In this document: in pieces, positions 1-8,406 of the stretch
How positions within the stretch are numbered: the stretch's first letter is position 1
How the letters are laid out: each line of letters starts with the position of its first letter
Origin: UBA7803 sp041395905
Lineage (GTDB): Bacteria; Pseudomonadota; Gammaproteobacteria; Pseudomonadales; Azotimanducaceae
Length of the DNA stretch: 64,000 bases
Assembly (NCBI GenBank): GCA_041395905.1
Contig: JAWKZP010000021.1
Span: 29,734-93,733, forward strand
Direction: 5' to 3'
The notes under the pieces: generated by a model
The model's input: the letters and a program-made list of their open reading frames with translations, nothing else
Told to the model about the DNA's origin: nothing
The model's database searches: none
Translations under genes and position numbers: made by a program

Positions 1-141
1 CACGGTGAGCACCAGCACGCCCAGGCCGAGGCCGGCGACGGACACCCGGGTTATGAAGCTCGCAAACTCGCGGCGCCGCGTGCGCAGGTAGCGTACGGCG
101 ATCCACCAGGCAGTGCTGCCGGCAGCCGTGGACACAGTCAC
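1..141 (-). CDS. lolE: LolC/LolE-family lipoprotein-releasing permease, N-terminal fragment
   Basis: Only the first 47 codons are inside the window; the gene continues past position 1. The fragment reads through a basic R-Y-L-R-T-R-R-R segment followed by a hydrophobic stretch (V-A-G-L-G-L-G-V-L-V-L), which is the N-terminal cytoplasmic cap and first membrane helix of LolC/LolE permeases. The GTG start overlaps the stop of lolD in a GTGA arrangement, so it is the third gene of a lolC-lolD-lolE operon. LolCDE extracts outer-membrane lipoproteins from the inner membrane and hands them to LolA. The lolE rather than lolC name is inferred from gene order. Confidence 0.8.
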   Translation of the reverse strand, partial: MTVSTAAGSTAWWIAVRYLRTRRREFASFITRVSVAGLGLGVLVLTV

Positions 142-812
142 CCGATCACGCCGTCGCCCAGCGACAACACGCGATGCACCTGATGCAGCATGGTTTCGTC
201 ATGCGTGACGATAATGAAGCCGACGGCGCGCTGGTCGCTCAGCCGGCACATCAGCTCGAACACCTGCTCTGCGTTTTCCCGGTCCAGGCTGCCCGTCGGC
301 TCGTCGGCCAGCACCACCGCGGGCGCCCCAACCAGGGCTCGGGCCACGGCGACGCGCTGACGTTCGCCGCCGGAAAGCGCCGCTGGACGATGCTGGAGCC
401 GGTCTTCGAGGCCTACCGCCCGCAGCAGCCCGGCAGCCTGCGCGTTCGCGTCGGCCGCGCGCATGCCGCCCAGTCGCAACGGCATGGACACGTTCTCGAG
501 CGCCGAAAACTCCGGCAGCAGGTGATGCAGCTGGTAGACGAAACCCATGTAGCGATTGCGCAGACGCGCGCGCTCGGCGCTGTCGGCGGCAGTCAGGTTG
601 TGTCCAGCCACCCATACCTCGCCCGCGTCCGGCTCGTCGAGCCCGGCTAGCAGGTGCAGCAGTGTGCTCTTGCCCGATCCTGAACGGCCGATGATGGCGA
701 CACGCTCCCCGGGCGCGACCTCGAGATCGACCCCGCGCAGGACTTCCACCCGCTCGGAGCCCTGGCTGTACGCCTTGCGCAGCCCAACGGCACGCAATAC
801 GGGCTCACTCAT
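138..812 (-). CDS. lolD: Lipoprotein-releasing system ATP-binding protein LolD
   Basis: A 224-residue ABC ATPase with Walker A GRSGSGKST, signature LSGGERQR and Walker B VVLADEPTG followed by the H-loop VTHDE. The ATG at 812 gives the normal LolD length; upstream in-frame sequence lies inside lolC and is not LolD-like. It overlaps the end of lolC by 8 nt (ATGAGTGA) and the start of the next permease gene by GTGA, so all three are translationally coupled. It powers release of lipoproteins from the inner membrane by the flanking permeases. Family assignment is by context and the LolD-like region around S-G-G-E-R-Q-R. Confidence 0.93.
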   Translation of the reverse strand: MSEPVLRAVGLRKAYSQGSERVEVLRGVDLEVAPGERVAIIGRSGSGKSTLLHLLAGLDEPDAGEVWVAGHNLTAADSAERARLRNRYMGFVYQLHHLLPEFSALENVSMPLRLGGMRAADANAQAAGLLRAVGLEDRLQHRPAALSGGERQRVAVARALVGAPAVVLADEPTGSLDRENAEQVFELMCRLSDQRAVGFIIVTHDETMLHQVHRVLSLGDGVIG

Positions 813-2043
813 GCGCCAGCACCTGAGACGGTTTGAGTGCCGCAGCGCGCCAGGCCGGATACAGCGTGCTGAGCACACACAAAACCAGCGCCGTGATCAC
901 GATGCCCAACATGTCCGAACCGAGCACCTCCACCGGCAGGTAGCTGACGAAGTACTGGCTCATGAGTTCGAGCCCGAAGGCTCCGGTCACCCACAGGTAC
1001 AGTGCCGGCAGCAGCTCGGAGATGGCAACGCCCGCCAGACTGCCGATGCCGACGCCCGCACCGCCGAGCGCCAGGCCGAGCAGCACGAAGGCGCCCACGA
1101 CCGTGCGGGTATCGCTGCCGAGCGTACGCAGAATCGCCACGTCGCTGCTGCGCTGATTCACCACCATCACCAGCGTGGACACCAGATTGAACGCAGCCAC
1201 GGCGATGAGAAACGACAGCAGCACGAACATCGTGCTCTTCTGCATGGCGATCGCATGGTAGAGATTGCCGTGGGTCTGCATCCAGCTGCGGGTCACCACA
1301 CGATTGCGATTGAGCAGCGCAAGCGCGGTGCTAGCCACCTCGTCGGCGGCGAACAGGTCGTCGAGGCGCAGCTCGTAGCCGTGAATGTTGCCGCCAAGGC
1401 GAAACAGACGCTCGGCATCGGCGATGTGCACGAACGCGGCAGTCGCGTCCACTTCAGACTGTGAGCGCAGCAGAGCAGTCACGGTGAAGCGTTTCTGGCG
1501 CGGAAACAGACCTGCGGGGGTCACGGTGGCCGCAGGCAGCACCAGCGTCACGCGGTCGCCCACCGACACGTCGAGCTGCCGGGCCAGAACCGCCCCCAGC
1601 ACGATCTGATAGGCTCCCGCCACCAGCAGCTCGGCGGGAGGCCGCGCCGGCACCAGGAAGTCGGCGTATGCCGAGACCGCGCTCTGCTGCCCGGGATCGA
1701 TGCCGCTGATGCGCACGCCGGAAACCCGGTCCGCCACGGCCACGAGCCCCGTGCCCTGCACGAACGGGGCGACCCCGGCAACGCCGGGAATCGCGGCCAG
1801 GCGTTGCTGGTCTTCCGGTCGCGGCGCCAGCGGCGCGCGACCGATCACCGAAAGGTGCGGCAGCACGCCGAAAACGCGCACGCGCAGCTCGCGCTCGAAG
1901 CCGTTGATTACCGAGATTACGACCACCAGGACCGTCACGCTGAGCGCCAGGCCACCGACGGCGACCAGGGTTATCAACGACAGGCTGCTGCGACGCGAGA
2001 ACGCATAACGCATTCCGAGGGCCAGGGTAACGGCGGCGGTCAC
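805..2043 (-). CDS. lolC: Lipoprotein-releasing system permease LolC
   Basis: About 412 residues with the LolC/E topology: one N-terminal helix (L-I-T-L-V-A-V-G-G-L-A), the conserved N-G-F-E-R-E-L segment after it, a large periplasmic domain, then three C-terminal helices. The first gene of a minus-strand lolC-D-E operon, overlapping lolD by 8 nt. The start is uncertain: GTG at 2043 gives an N-terminus that aligns with LolC (A-L-G-M-R-Y), while an in-frame GTG at 2082 would add 13 residues with no clear ribosome site. It transcribes divergently from the PilZ-type gene, with about 80 bp between them. Confidence 0.9.
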   Translation of the reverse strand: MTAAVTLALGMRYAFSRRSSLSLITLVAVGGLALSVTVLVVVISVINGFERELRVRVFGVLPHLSVIGRAPLAPRPEDQQRLAAIPGVAGVAPFVQGTGLVAVADRVSGVRISGIDPGQQSAVSAYADFLVPARPPAELLVAGAYQIVLGAVLARQLDVSVGDRVTLVLPAATVTPAGLFPRQKRFTVTALLRSQSEVDATAAFVHIADAERLFRLGGNIHGYELRLDDLFAADEVASTALALLNRNRVVTRSWMQTHGNLYHAIAMQKSTMFVLLSFLIAVAAFNLVSTLVMVVNQRSSDVAILRTLGSDTRTVVGAFVLLGLALGGAGVGIGSLAGVAISELLPALYLWVTGAFGLELMSQYFVSYLPVEVLGSDMLGIVITALVLCVLSTLYPAWRAAALKPSQVLAHE

Positions 2044-2122
2044 GGGCTCTACTGCGAGAACGATGGCCGCGAATGGTAGCACGGGGGGACGCCAGGACCA
2101 CGGAAGGCGCTACACTTCCTGC

Positions 2123-2657
2123 ATGAGCACCTCCGCCGACGATCGCCGCGCGTCCGTGCGCCGCCATGCAGCGCTGCCGCTGCGCTGGCAGCGCTGCGCC
2201 GCAGACGCCAGCGACGCCGAAGTCTGCGCCGCCCTGCAGCTGCCGGCCGCGGCCGCCCTGCTCCAGGAGCCTGAGCGCCCACGACGACGACCTGGAGCAA
2301 TCCCTGCGGCTGGTTCGCGACGCGGCCACGGCGGCAGCCCTGCGGGGGCTCGCGGCCAAGCTCGAGCGGCTCGAGGACGCGCTCCTGAGCCAGATGGACG
2401 TCCCGCCTTCCATTCCCGTCGACGTCGCGGCCGAAGGTCTAGGGTTCAGCACCGACGTTGCCCTCGCCCCGGGTACCACGCTGGCAGTGCACCTGGTGCT
2501 GCCGCCCGTGCAGCACGTGATCGGCCGGGCAGTGGTGAGCCGGTGTGCGGTCGACCCCGCCGCTCCGGAGCGCTACGCCGTCGGCGTGACGCTGACACCC
2601 TTTGATGCGGCGGCCGCCCGTCGCCTCACTCGCTACGTGATCCGCAGCCGGGACTGA
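2123..2657 (+). pseudogene. PilZ-type c-di-GMP receptor gene, frameshifted
   Basis: Two frames together describe one protein. Frame one starts at ATG 2123 with R-R-A-S-V-R-R-H-A-A-L-P-L-R, a typical PilZ N-terminus carrying an RxxxR-type basic patch. The rest lies in another frame: a helical section (D-D-D-L-E-Q-S-L-R-L-V-R) and a PilZ-like beta domain (V-D-V-A-A-E-G-L-G-F-S) ending at 2657. Removing one C from the CC at 2270-2271 joins them as L-L-Q-E-L-S-A-H-D-D-D. This is either a sequencing error or a recent real frameshift. The PilZ call is moderate because the domain is short and divergent. TACACT at 2111-2116 is a possible -10 box very close to the start. Confidence 0.6.
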
Positions 2658-2676
2658 CCCGCGGTCACCCGCGCGG

Positions 2677-4080
2677 TCACGCCGAGCGCGCGTCCCCTGC
2701 CCTGGCGTCGGCGTGCAGCTGCGACGCCGCGTGCAGCGCGGCGACCCGATACGATTCCGCATAGGTGGGGAAGTTGAAAACGTTCTCGATGAACACATCC
2801 ACCCCGGCGTCGTGGATGAGCGCCATCTGCCCGATGTGCACGAGGTCCGTCGCCTGCGCGCCAATCACGTGCACCCCGAGCACACGCCCATCCGGCGCCA
2901 CCACCAGCTTGAGCATGCCGCTGACCCGACCCGCAATGTGGCCGCGCGCAATCTCACGGAAGTCCGCATAGCCGACCACGGATCCGGGGTGGCGCCGACG
3001 CGCCTCGGCCTCCGTCAGGCCGACGCTCGCGAGTTCCGGCACTGCGTAGATCCCCGCGGGTATCCAGTCACCCAGGCGACCGGAATCGAGCCCCAGGATG
3101 TGACAGGCCGCATGGCGCCCCTGCTCCATGGCGGACGAAGCCAGCGAAGGGGGACCGACGACATCACCGGCCGCGTAGATGTTCGGCACGTCGGTCTGGT
3201 AGTGCTCGTTCACCCGGACCAGGCCGCGTTCGTCCACCACGACCCCCAGCGCCTCGACGTTCAGCCCGCCGAGCTGCGAGACTCGGCCGAGCGCGCACAA
3301 CACCTTGTCCGCCTCCACGCGATCGCCGTCTGCCAGATCGACGGCAACCGAGCTGATGCCATTGAAGCGCGCCGAACGCACCTCGGTGGCGCCACGGTAG
3401 GTGCCACCGAGGGCGGCAAATGCCGCCAGAAAGCGGTCGGTCAGATCCCTGTCGAGAAATCCCAGCGGCCGGTCTGCGCGATCGATCAGAGTGACTTCCA
3501 CCCCCAGCAGCGCGAAGATCGAAGCGTACTCGCAGGCGATGACGCCGCCGCCGAGCACCGCCAGCGAACGCGGCAGATAGGCCAGCGACAGGATCGAGTC
3601 GCTGTCCAGCACGTGCTCGTGGTCCACAGGCACGGAAGCCACCTGCCGAGGTCTGGAACCGCTGGCGATGATCGCGAAGTCAGTCGCGTAGCGATCGACA
3701 TTGCCGTTGATGGTACGCACCCGCAGCACCTCGGCCGATTCGAAGCTGGCGCGCCCATGCAGTATCTCTATGCCGTTGCGCCTGAGCTGATCGCTCATGT
3801 AACGGTCATGAGCCCGCACCACGTCGCCCACCTCGCCGATGAGCTCGGCGATCGGCACCCCGCGCACGGCCTCGAAGTCGCGGGCGCCGACCGCATCGAG
3901 ACGCTGCAGGGCGCGCTCGCGCAGAGCCTTGCTGGGTATGGTGCCCTGATGCACGCAGGCGCCGCCGATCTCCCGCAGCTGTTCGCAGACGGCCACCCGC
4001 GCGCCCGCCTTGGCCGCCTGAATGGCCGCCTTCTGGCCGGCGGGGCCGGAACCGATGACGAACAGGTCGTAGCGCTTCAA
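2677..4080 (-). CDS. sthA: Soluble (Si-specific) NAD(P)+ transhydrogenase
   Basis: A 467-residue flavoprotein that transfers hydride between NADPH and NAD+ in the cytoplasm. It has an N-terminal FAD Rossmann motif (G-S-G-P-A-G), a second nucleotide-binding GxGxxA motif (L-G-G-G-V-I-A-C-E-Y) and the A-A-G-D-V FAD motif near the C-terminus. The segment after the FAD motif is C42-V-H-Q-G-T47: the second cysteine of dithiol disulfide reductases is replaced by Thr, which separates SthA from glutathione or lipoamide reductases. The start is TTG at 4080, overlapping the upstream HDOD gene stop as TTGA, so expression is probably coupled. Confidence 0.92.
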   Translation of the reverse strand: MKRYDLFVIGSGPAGQKAAIQAAKAGARVAVCEQLREIGGACVHQGTIPSKALRERALQRLDAVGARDFEAVRGVPIAELIGEVGDVVRAHDRYMSDQLRRNGIEILHGRASFESAEVLRVRTINGNVDRYATDFAIIASGSRPRQVASVPVDHEHVLDSDSILSLAYLPRSLAVLGGGVIACEYASIFALLGVEVTLIDRADRPLGFLDRDLTDRFLAAFAALGGTYRGATEVRSARFNGISSVAVDLADGDRVEADKVLCALGRVSQLGGLNVEALGVVVDERGLVRVNEHYQTDVPNIYAAGDVVGPPSLASSAMEQGRHAACHILGLDSGRLGDWIPAGIYAVPELASVGLTEAEARRRHPGSVVGYADFREIARGHIAGRVSGMLKLVVAPDGRVLGVHVIGAQATDLVHIGQMALIHDAGVDVFIENVFNFPTYAESYRVAALHAASQLHADARAGDARSA

Positions 4081-4925
4081 AGCACCATCGACTCCATGGC
4101 GGCACGAATGCCTTCCTTGCGCTCCAGGATCCCTTCGACATCTTCGGGATACAGGTTCAGCTGCGCCACGGCGGGCAGCTTGACCACGTCAGCCACCAGC
4201 AGCGAGCGCTCGATCATCCAGCGCGCCACCGCAACGCCGCAGGCTGCGACCGCCACCGCCGCCGCGTGAGGGCCTGCAGCTGCCGGTTCGGCGACGTGTT
4301 CGATGGCAGCCACCACGGGGTCCGGGAGTTGCCAGGACCTGGCAAGGGCGACGCCGGCACGCGGGGCGAACTGCTCGACGAGCGTCTGCGCTTCAGTGCT
4401 CGACAGGCTCTCGTCCAGCTCACCCAGACGGTGGGCCAGCACCGGCACCCCGATGTTGTGCAGCAGTCCGCACAGATAGGCGATCTCGACGTTGCGCCGT
4501 GCTGCCCGGGCAAATTCCTTGGCCCAGAGTCCCGATGCCAGGGCCACCTGCCAGGCGGACTCGGCCAGACCATGGTAACGCCCGCCCCGAAACAGCGCGC
4601 CTTTGAGCGACGCCGACAAGGCGATCTCGCGGATCCGCTCCATACCCAGCCGGGCAATGGCCTGCTGCAACGCTACGATTTCAGTGGCGCCGCGAAACGC
4701 GGGCGAGTTGGTGACGCGCAGCACGTGTCCCGCCAGACTCTGATCCTGCTGGATGAGATCCGCCAGGCGCGCCGCATCGGACTGGTCGTCGATGGAGCTC
4801 GCCAGCACGGCGGCCGCGACGTTGGGTAGAACCGGCAGTTCCAGGGCGCCGGTGCTCAGTTCCACGCGCAACCGCGCCCTGAGAGCGTCCGCGTGCGGAG
4901 TAGCGCGTGCGATGCCGTTGGTCAT
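4077..4925 (-). CDS. HDOD domain protein
   Basis: A 282-residue protein with a single HDOD domain over roughly residues 25-235. It starts with the family hallmark L-P-V-L-P-N-V, has the helical core Q-D-Q-S-L-A-G-H-V-L-R and the degenerate metal site L-C-G-L-L-H-N-I-G (H-N instead of the H-D of true HD phosphohydrolases). HDOD proteins are usually signalling scaffolds rather than enzymes. No receiver, GGDEF or EAL partner domain is fused. It is the first gene of a pair with sthA (4-nt overlap). A TACTAT hexamer at 4958-4963 on the minus strand is a possible -10 box, without a good -35. Confidence 0.85.
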   Translation of the reverse strand: MTNGIARATPHADALRARLRVELSTGALELPVLPNVAAAVLASSIDDQSDAARLADLIQQDQSLAGHVLRVTNSPAFRGATEIVALQQAIARLGMERIREIALSASLKGALFRGGRYHGLAESAWQVALASGLWAKEFARAARRNVEIAYLCGLLHNIGVPVLAHRLGELDESLSSTEAQTLVEQFAPRAGVALARSWQLPDPVVAAIEHVAEPAAAGPHAAAVAVAACGVAVARWMIERSLLVADVVKLPAVAQLNLYPEDVEGILERKEGIRAAMESMVL

Positions 4926-5016
4926 GGGCTTCGTCTTTGCTGACTTGTCCCCGAAGAATAGTAGATATATGCAGACCCACCACCGAGCGCGATGGATCCG
5001 TCAGGCGGGTCGGGCG

Positions 5017-5283
5017 TCAGATGGCGCGGCGGCGCGATCGGCGGGTGGCGTCCGTGGCGAGCTCTGCGGCCCGGCCCGTCCGGTCGTCGGACGGACGCGC
5101 AGCGCTGTTCTGCCCGCTGTCGCAGCGGTCCGGATCACCCCCGCAGATCTCGCACTGAACGTCCATGCCGAGGGCTTTCATGCCGCCGCAGCTGCCGGCA
5201 ATGGGTTGCCGGCCGAACATCACGCCGATGGCCATGCCGCCTACCACGGTGAGCATCAGTAGAAATGCGAGTATGAGTGTCAC
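5017..5283 (-). CDS. nqrM: Na+-translocating NQR maturation protein NqrM
   Basis: An 88-residue protein with one N-terminal membrane helix (I-L-A-F-L-L-M-L-T-V-V) and the NqrM cysteine pattern: G-R-Q-P-I-x-G-S-C-G-G, then C-E-I-C-G-G-D-P-D-R-C. NqrM is needed to insert the iron centre between NqrD and NqrE. The tail after the last cysteine is a basic, low-complexity extension longer than in typical NqrM. The GTG start at 5283 overlaps the apbE stop (GTGA), so it is translated with the flavin transferase that also serves NQR. No nqrA-F gene is in the window. Confidence 0.9.
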   Translation of the reverse strand: MTLILAFLLMLTVVGGMAIGVMFGRQPIAGSCGGMKALGMDVQCEICGGDPDRCDSGQNSAARPSDDRTGRAAELATDATRRSRRRAI

Positions 5284-6353
5284 GGGTCGTCTCTGTCGGC
5301 CAACACGGCTTCGAAGGCGGCAGTATAACGCTCCTCGAATCCGTTTGCGCCCCGCACCAGGAACAGCACCGCCAGCTCGTGCGCCCGGGCAAAGGCCATA
5401 CCCTGTTCCGGACCGAGCACGTTGAGCAACGTCGCGTAGCCATCCGCCCACATCGTGCTGGCGTGCAACACGGTCACAGACGCCAGAGCGTGACTCACGG
5501 GTCGGCCGGTGCGCGGATCGATGGTGTGCGAGTAGCGCTGACCCGAAATTTCGATGAAGTTGCGGTAGTCGCCCGAGGTAGCCACGGCCAGGTCGCGCAG
5601 CTCGATGATCCGCTCAATGGCGCCGTAACGTTGCGGGTCAGGCACCTCGATGCCGATGCGCCAGGGCCGTCCGCCCGGCCCGCTGCCGACCCCCCGCACC
5701 TCGCCGCCCACATCCACCAGGGCAGCATCGCAGCCGGCGGCCAGCAGTCTCTGCACGACCCGGTCGACGCCATGCCCTTTGGCGATCGCGGACAGATCGA
5801 CGTAGAGGTCCGCAGATTTGCGCAAAGCAGGCGGCTGCGCGCGAGCCTCGAGAAACCGGTAGCCGACACGCTGCCGCATGGCTTCGATCTGGGCCGGATC
5901 CGGCAGGGCTTCCGCCGCTTGGGTTCCGCGCGGACCGTGTCCGCCCGGTCCGAAGCCCCACAGATTCACCAGCGGACCGACGGTGACGTCGAAGGCACCA
6001 GCGGATTCGCGGCTCAGCTCCAGGGCCGCCACCACCACCTGGACCAGTGTCTCGGGCACCGCCACCCATGACCCCACCGGCGCCTGGTTGAAGCGCGACA
6101 GGTCGGAATCCTCGAGGTAGGTGGACATCTCGGCATTGACACCCGCCAGCTCGGACTCGATCGGCTCGCGGACGTCACCCGGGCAGCGTGCAGTCACCTG
6201 GTAATAGGTTCCCATGGTGCTGCCCTGGTAACGCCGGTAATCGCGCTGTTCACAGCCCCCGAGAGGCACCAGCCCCACCAGAAACAGCAGCAACGCGCTG
6301 AAGTGACGGATATCCGGCACCACGGCCACCGCACGGCGTCGGTAATTCAGCAT
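5280..6353 (-). CDS. apbE: FAD:protein FMN transferase ApbE (lipoprotein)
   Basis: A 357-residue ApbE-family protein. The N-terminus has a membrane segment ending in the lipobox L-G-G-C, so it should be a periplasm-facing lipoprotein. Family signatures are Q-G-S-T-M-G-T-Y-Y near residue 45, D-L-S-A-I-A-K-G-H-G-V-D in the middle, and S-H-T-I-D-P-R-T-G-R-P-V near residue 270. ApbE moves FMN from FAD to threonine residues of NqrB/NqrC or RnfD/RnfG. It is coupled to nqrM by a 4-nt overlap, so Na+-NQR is the likely client. The upstream 420 bp hold a strong dyad but no nqr genes. Confidence 0.93.
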   Translation of the reverse strand: MLNYRRRAVAVVPDIRHFSALLLFLVGLVPLGGCEQRDYRRYQGSTMGTYYQVTARCPGDVREPIESELAGVNAEMSTYLEDSDLSRFNQAPVGSWVAVPETLVQVVVAALELSRESAGAFDVTVGPLVNLWGFGPGGHGPRGTQAAEALPDPAQIEAMRQRVGYRFLEARAQPPALRKSADLYVDLSAIAKGHGVDRVVQRLLAAGCDAALVDVGGEVRGVGSGPGGRPWRIGIEVPDPQRYGAIERIIELRDLAVATSGDYRNFIEISGQRYSHTIDPRTGRPVSHALASVTVLHASTMWADGYATLLNVLGPEQGMAFARAHELAVLFLVRGANGFEERYTAAFEAVLADRDDP

Positions 6354-6374
6354 CGCTTACACACAGCCAACAAA

Positions 6375-6398
6375 GCGGTATCGCGACCCCGATACCGC
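6375..6398. promoter_or_regulatory. Perfect 9-bp dyad upstream of apbE
   Basis: GCGGTATCG and CGATACCGC form a perfect 9-bp inverted repeat with a 6-nt loop, 22 bp upstream of the apbE start. On the minus strand it is followed by CTTTGTTGG, a weak T-rich run, so it could be a terminator or attenuator in the apbE leader; it could also be a DNA operator. No consensus for a named regulator is recognised. Confidence 0.4.
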
Positions 6399-6478
6399 GG
6401 GCGGCCCGATGCCGCAGAATCGGACCAATCAAGGAGGCGCTCCGCACGTACGGCGCGCCCGCGCACGAGGAGTCACAC

Positions 6479-6697
6479 GTGAAGCTTGTACGTTACCCGA
6501 CGCCGTCTCCGGCGCCCAGCCCCGACCGTATGCAGGTCGTGCCGGCCCTTCAGGGCACAGCGAATGCCGCATTCAGAAACCGGCCGCCTCCTGGCTTCGC
6601 GCGGGTTTCGCGCATCAGCCGGTTCCCCGTGGAACAACGGGTCGCCGACGCGCCGGCCCCGACCCGTCTGGGACAGATCCTCGACATCATGGCCTGA
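6479..6697 (+). CDS. Possible small protein of unknown function
   Basis: A 72-codon frame starting at GTG with GAGGAG about 7 nt upstream, ending in R-L-G-Q-I-L-D-I-M-A. It occupies the only gap over 300 bp in the window (6354-6777). Third codon positions are mostly G or C, as in neighbouring genes. The protein is rich in Pro, Arg and Ala at the N-terminus with no membrane segment or signal peptide. I recognise no family. It could equally be a chance frame in GC-rich DNA; the ribosome site and codon use are the only support. The remainder of the gap shows the dyad at 6375-6398 and nothing else I can name. Confidence 0.35.
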   Translation: MKLVRYPTPSPAPSPDRMQVVPALQGTANAAFRNRPPPGFARVSRISRFPVEQRVADAPAPTRLGQILDIMA

Positions 6698-6777
6698 GCT
6701 TGCCCGCCGGCATGGCTGTGACTAATGTGCGCCCCTGCGGGTCACGGCCGCCCGAGGAACCGGGGTCACCACTTCAC

Positions 6778-7380
6778 ATGGCGAGAATTCTACTGCTGCG
6801 TCACGGTCAGATCCGTGCCAACCGCCAGGGGCGCTGGCACGGGTCGACCGACAGCCCGCTGACGTGGCGTGGGCGTCGCCAAGCGAAGCGCACCGCACGC
6901 CATCTGCTGCAGCAGGCCGCGCCGCTCGGCGCCATCTACTCGAGCCCGCTGCAGCGCTGCCGGCACACCGCCCAGACCGTGGCAGACCGGCTGCAGCTGC
7001 CGGTGGTGGTGGAACCGGATCTGCGCGAATACGCCATCGGCGAGTGGGAAGACATGCCGTTCCGGGTGCTCGCCGAGCAGCACCGATTCATCGAGATGGC
7101 AACCAGCGATCACGATTTCGCGCCGCCAGGCGGGGAATCGCTGCGCGAGGTGGCCCAGCGCATGGTACCGGCGGTGCGCGCCATCGCGGAGCGCCACGAC
7201 GACGAGGAAACCGTGCTGCTGGTGAGCCACGGTGCCGCCATGGCGGTGGCGCTGGGCGCCATTCTCGACGGCAACCCCGCCACCTGGACCAACTACCACT
7301 TCGCCAACTGCAGCCTCACGGAACTGGTGCTGTCCCCCGCTCCCTACGTAAACTTCTTCAACTCGGTACAGCACCTGTAA
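6778..7380 (+). CDS. Histidine phosphatase (phosphoglycerate mutase family)
   Basis: A 200-residue protein starting M-A-R-I-L-L-L-R-H-G, the RHG motif with the nucleophilic histidine at residue 9. A second active-site histidine lies in L-L-V-S-H-G-A-A-M near residue 155, and the intervening E-Y-A-I-G-E-W-E is the usual acid/base region. Length and motifs match the cobC/gpmB-like branch, which contains phosphatases of diverse small substrates, so the substrate is unknown. The upstream in-frame sequence has no similarity to the family, so ATG 6778 is the chosen start. It lies 51 bp before the crotonase gene, probably the same transcript. Confidence 0.88.
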   Translation: MARILLLRHGQIRANRQGRWHGSTDSPLTWRGRRQAKRTARHLLQQAAPLGAIYSSPLQRCRHTAQTVADRLQLPVVVEPDLREYAIGEWEDMPFRVLAEQHRFIEMATSDHDFAPPGGESLREVAQRMVPAVRAIAERHDDEETVLLVSHGAAMAVALGAILDGNPATWTNYHFANCSLTELVLSPAPYVNFFNSVQHL

Positions 7381-7431
7381 CCACACTCACCATACAACCG
7401 CGCGCCGCCGGCGCGCCGAGGGAGAGCCTAC

Positions 7432-8202
7432 ATGCCTGAATTCTGCAGCCTCGAGAAAGACAACCACATTCTAACCGTCACCCTGGAGCGGCCGGAGCGC
7501 CTCAATGCGCTGCATCCGCCTGCAAACGCCGAACTCGGCGAGGTGTTCGACGAGTTCGCGGCCGACGACGACCTTTGGGTTGCGATCATTACCGGGCGGG
7601 GGCGCGGTTTTTCGGCGGGCAACGATCTGCGTTACCAGGCCGAAGGCGGCGAGCGTAAGCCGTTTCCTCGCGGCTTCGGCGGACTGACGTCCCGCTTCGA
7701 TCTCACCAAGCCGGTGATCGCCGCGGTGAACGGCGTCGCCATGGGCGGCGGCTTCGAAATTGCGCTGGCCTGCGACCTGATCATTGCCTCGGAAAACGCC
7801 ACCTTCGCGCTGCCGGAGCCCAAGGTGGGGCTCGCCGCGCTGGCGGGCGGCTTGAATCGGCTGCCGCGTCAGATCGGCGTCAAGCGCGCGCTTGGCATGA
7901 TCCTCACCGGGCGACACGTGCCCGCAGCGGAAGGCTACGAGCTCGGCTTCGTCAACGAGGTGGTCGCGCACGACCAGCTGCTGTCGGCCGCGCGCCGCTG
8001 GGCCGAGCAGATCTGCGAGTGCGCGCCGCTGTCGATCCGCGCCAGCAAGGACGTGGTGTATCGATCGCTGAGCTGCGCCTCCCTCGAGGAGTCCATGAGC
8101 ACGACGTACGACTCGGTCCGCGCCATGGTGCAGAGCGAAGATTTCATCGAGGGTCCGAAGGCGTTCGCAGAGAAGCGCAAGCCCAACTGGAAGGGGCGCT
8201 GA
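7432..8202 (+). CDS. Enoyl-CoA hydratase/isomerase (crotonase) family protein
   Basis: A 256-residue crotonase-fold protein. Oxyanion-hole motifs are G-F-S-A-G-N-D-L and V-A-M-G-G-G-F-E. Both glutamates used by hydratases are present, E109 in G-G-G-F-E-I-A-L and E129 in F-A-L-P-E-P-K, so water addition or removal on a CoA thioester is plausible. The sequence resembles carnitinyl-CoA dehydratase and short-chain enoyl-CoA hydratase groups; substrate not determined. The start ATG has GAGGGAGAG about 10 nt upstream. It faces a short minus-strand gene, with no space between the stops. Confidence 0.9.
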   Translation: MPEFCSLEKDNHILTVTLERPERLNALHPPANAELGEVFDEFAADDDLWVAIITGRGRGFSAGNDLRYQAEGGERKPFPRGFGGLTSRFDLTKPVIAAVNGVAMGGGFEIALACDLIIASENATFALPEPKVGLAALAGGLNRLPRQIGVKRALGMILTGRHVPAAEGYELGFVNEVVAHDQLLSAARRWAEQICECAPLSIRASKDVVYRSLSCASLEESMSTTYDSVRAMVQSEDFIEGPKAFAEKRKPNWKGR

Positions 8203-8406
8203 TCAGCCGCTCGCGGACGACGATGCCTCCAACGCGGACGCGATGGCGTCTGCGACGACGGCTACGGCCAGGCACAGATCGCTGACCGTCTCGTGCTCCC
8301 CGCGTACCGACATCTCGGCGATGATCTCGGTGCGCGGGATGGTCACGTGCAGCAGATCCGGCGCGGTAGCGAACTGTCCAGGATAGGGTTGGGTCGCTGA
8401 ATTCAT
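8203..8406 (-). CDS. Small hypothetical protein
   Basis: A 67-residue frame starting M-N-S-A-T-Q-P-Y-P-G and ending in a Ser/Ala-rich tail, convergent with the crotonase gene and directly abutting it. It has a beta-like middle (L-L-H-V-T-I-P-R-T-E-I-I-A-E-M) followed by an amphipathic helix (A-V-A-V-V-A-D-A-I-A-S-A-L). No known domain is recognised. The in-frame frame extends upstream to 8493, but that part is Pro/Cys-rich and non-conserved looking, so ATG 8406 is preferred. A GGAGAC is about 13 nt upstream. Moderate doubt that it is expressed. Confidence 0.45.
   Translation of the reverse strand: MNSATQPYPGQFATAPDLLHVTIPRTEIIAEMSVRGEHETVSDLCLAVAVVADAIASALEASSSASG

Noticed and set aside
2713..4269. 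Plus-strand frame of about 500 codons opposite sthA
   Set aside because: The minus strand carries a complete, canonical SthA; the opposite frame has only shadow composition.
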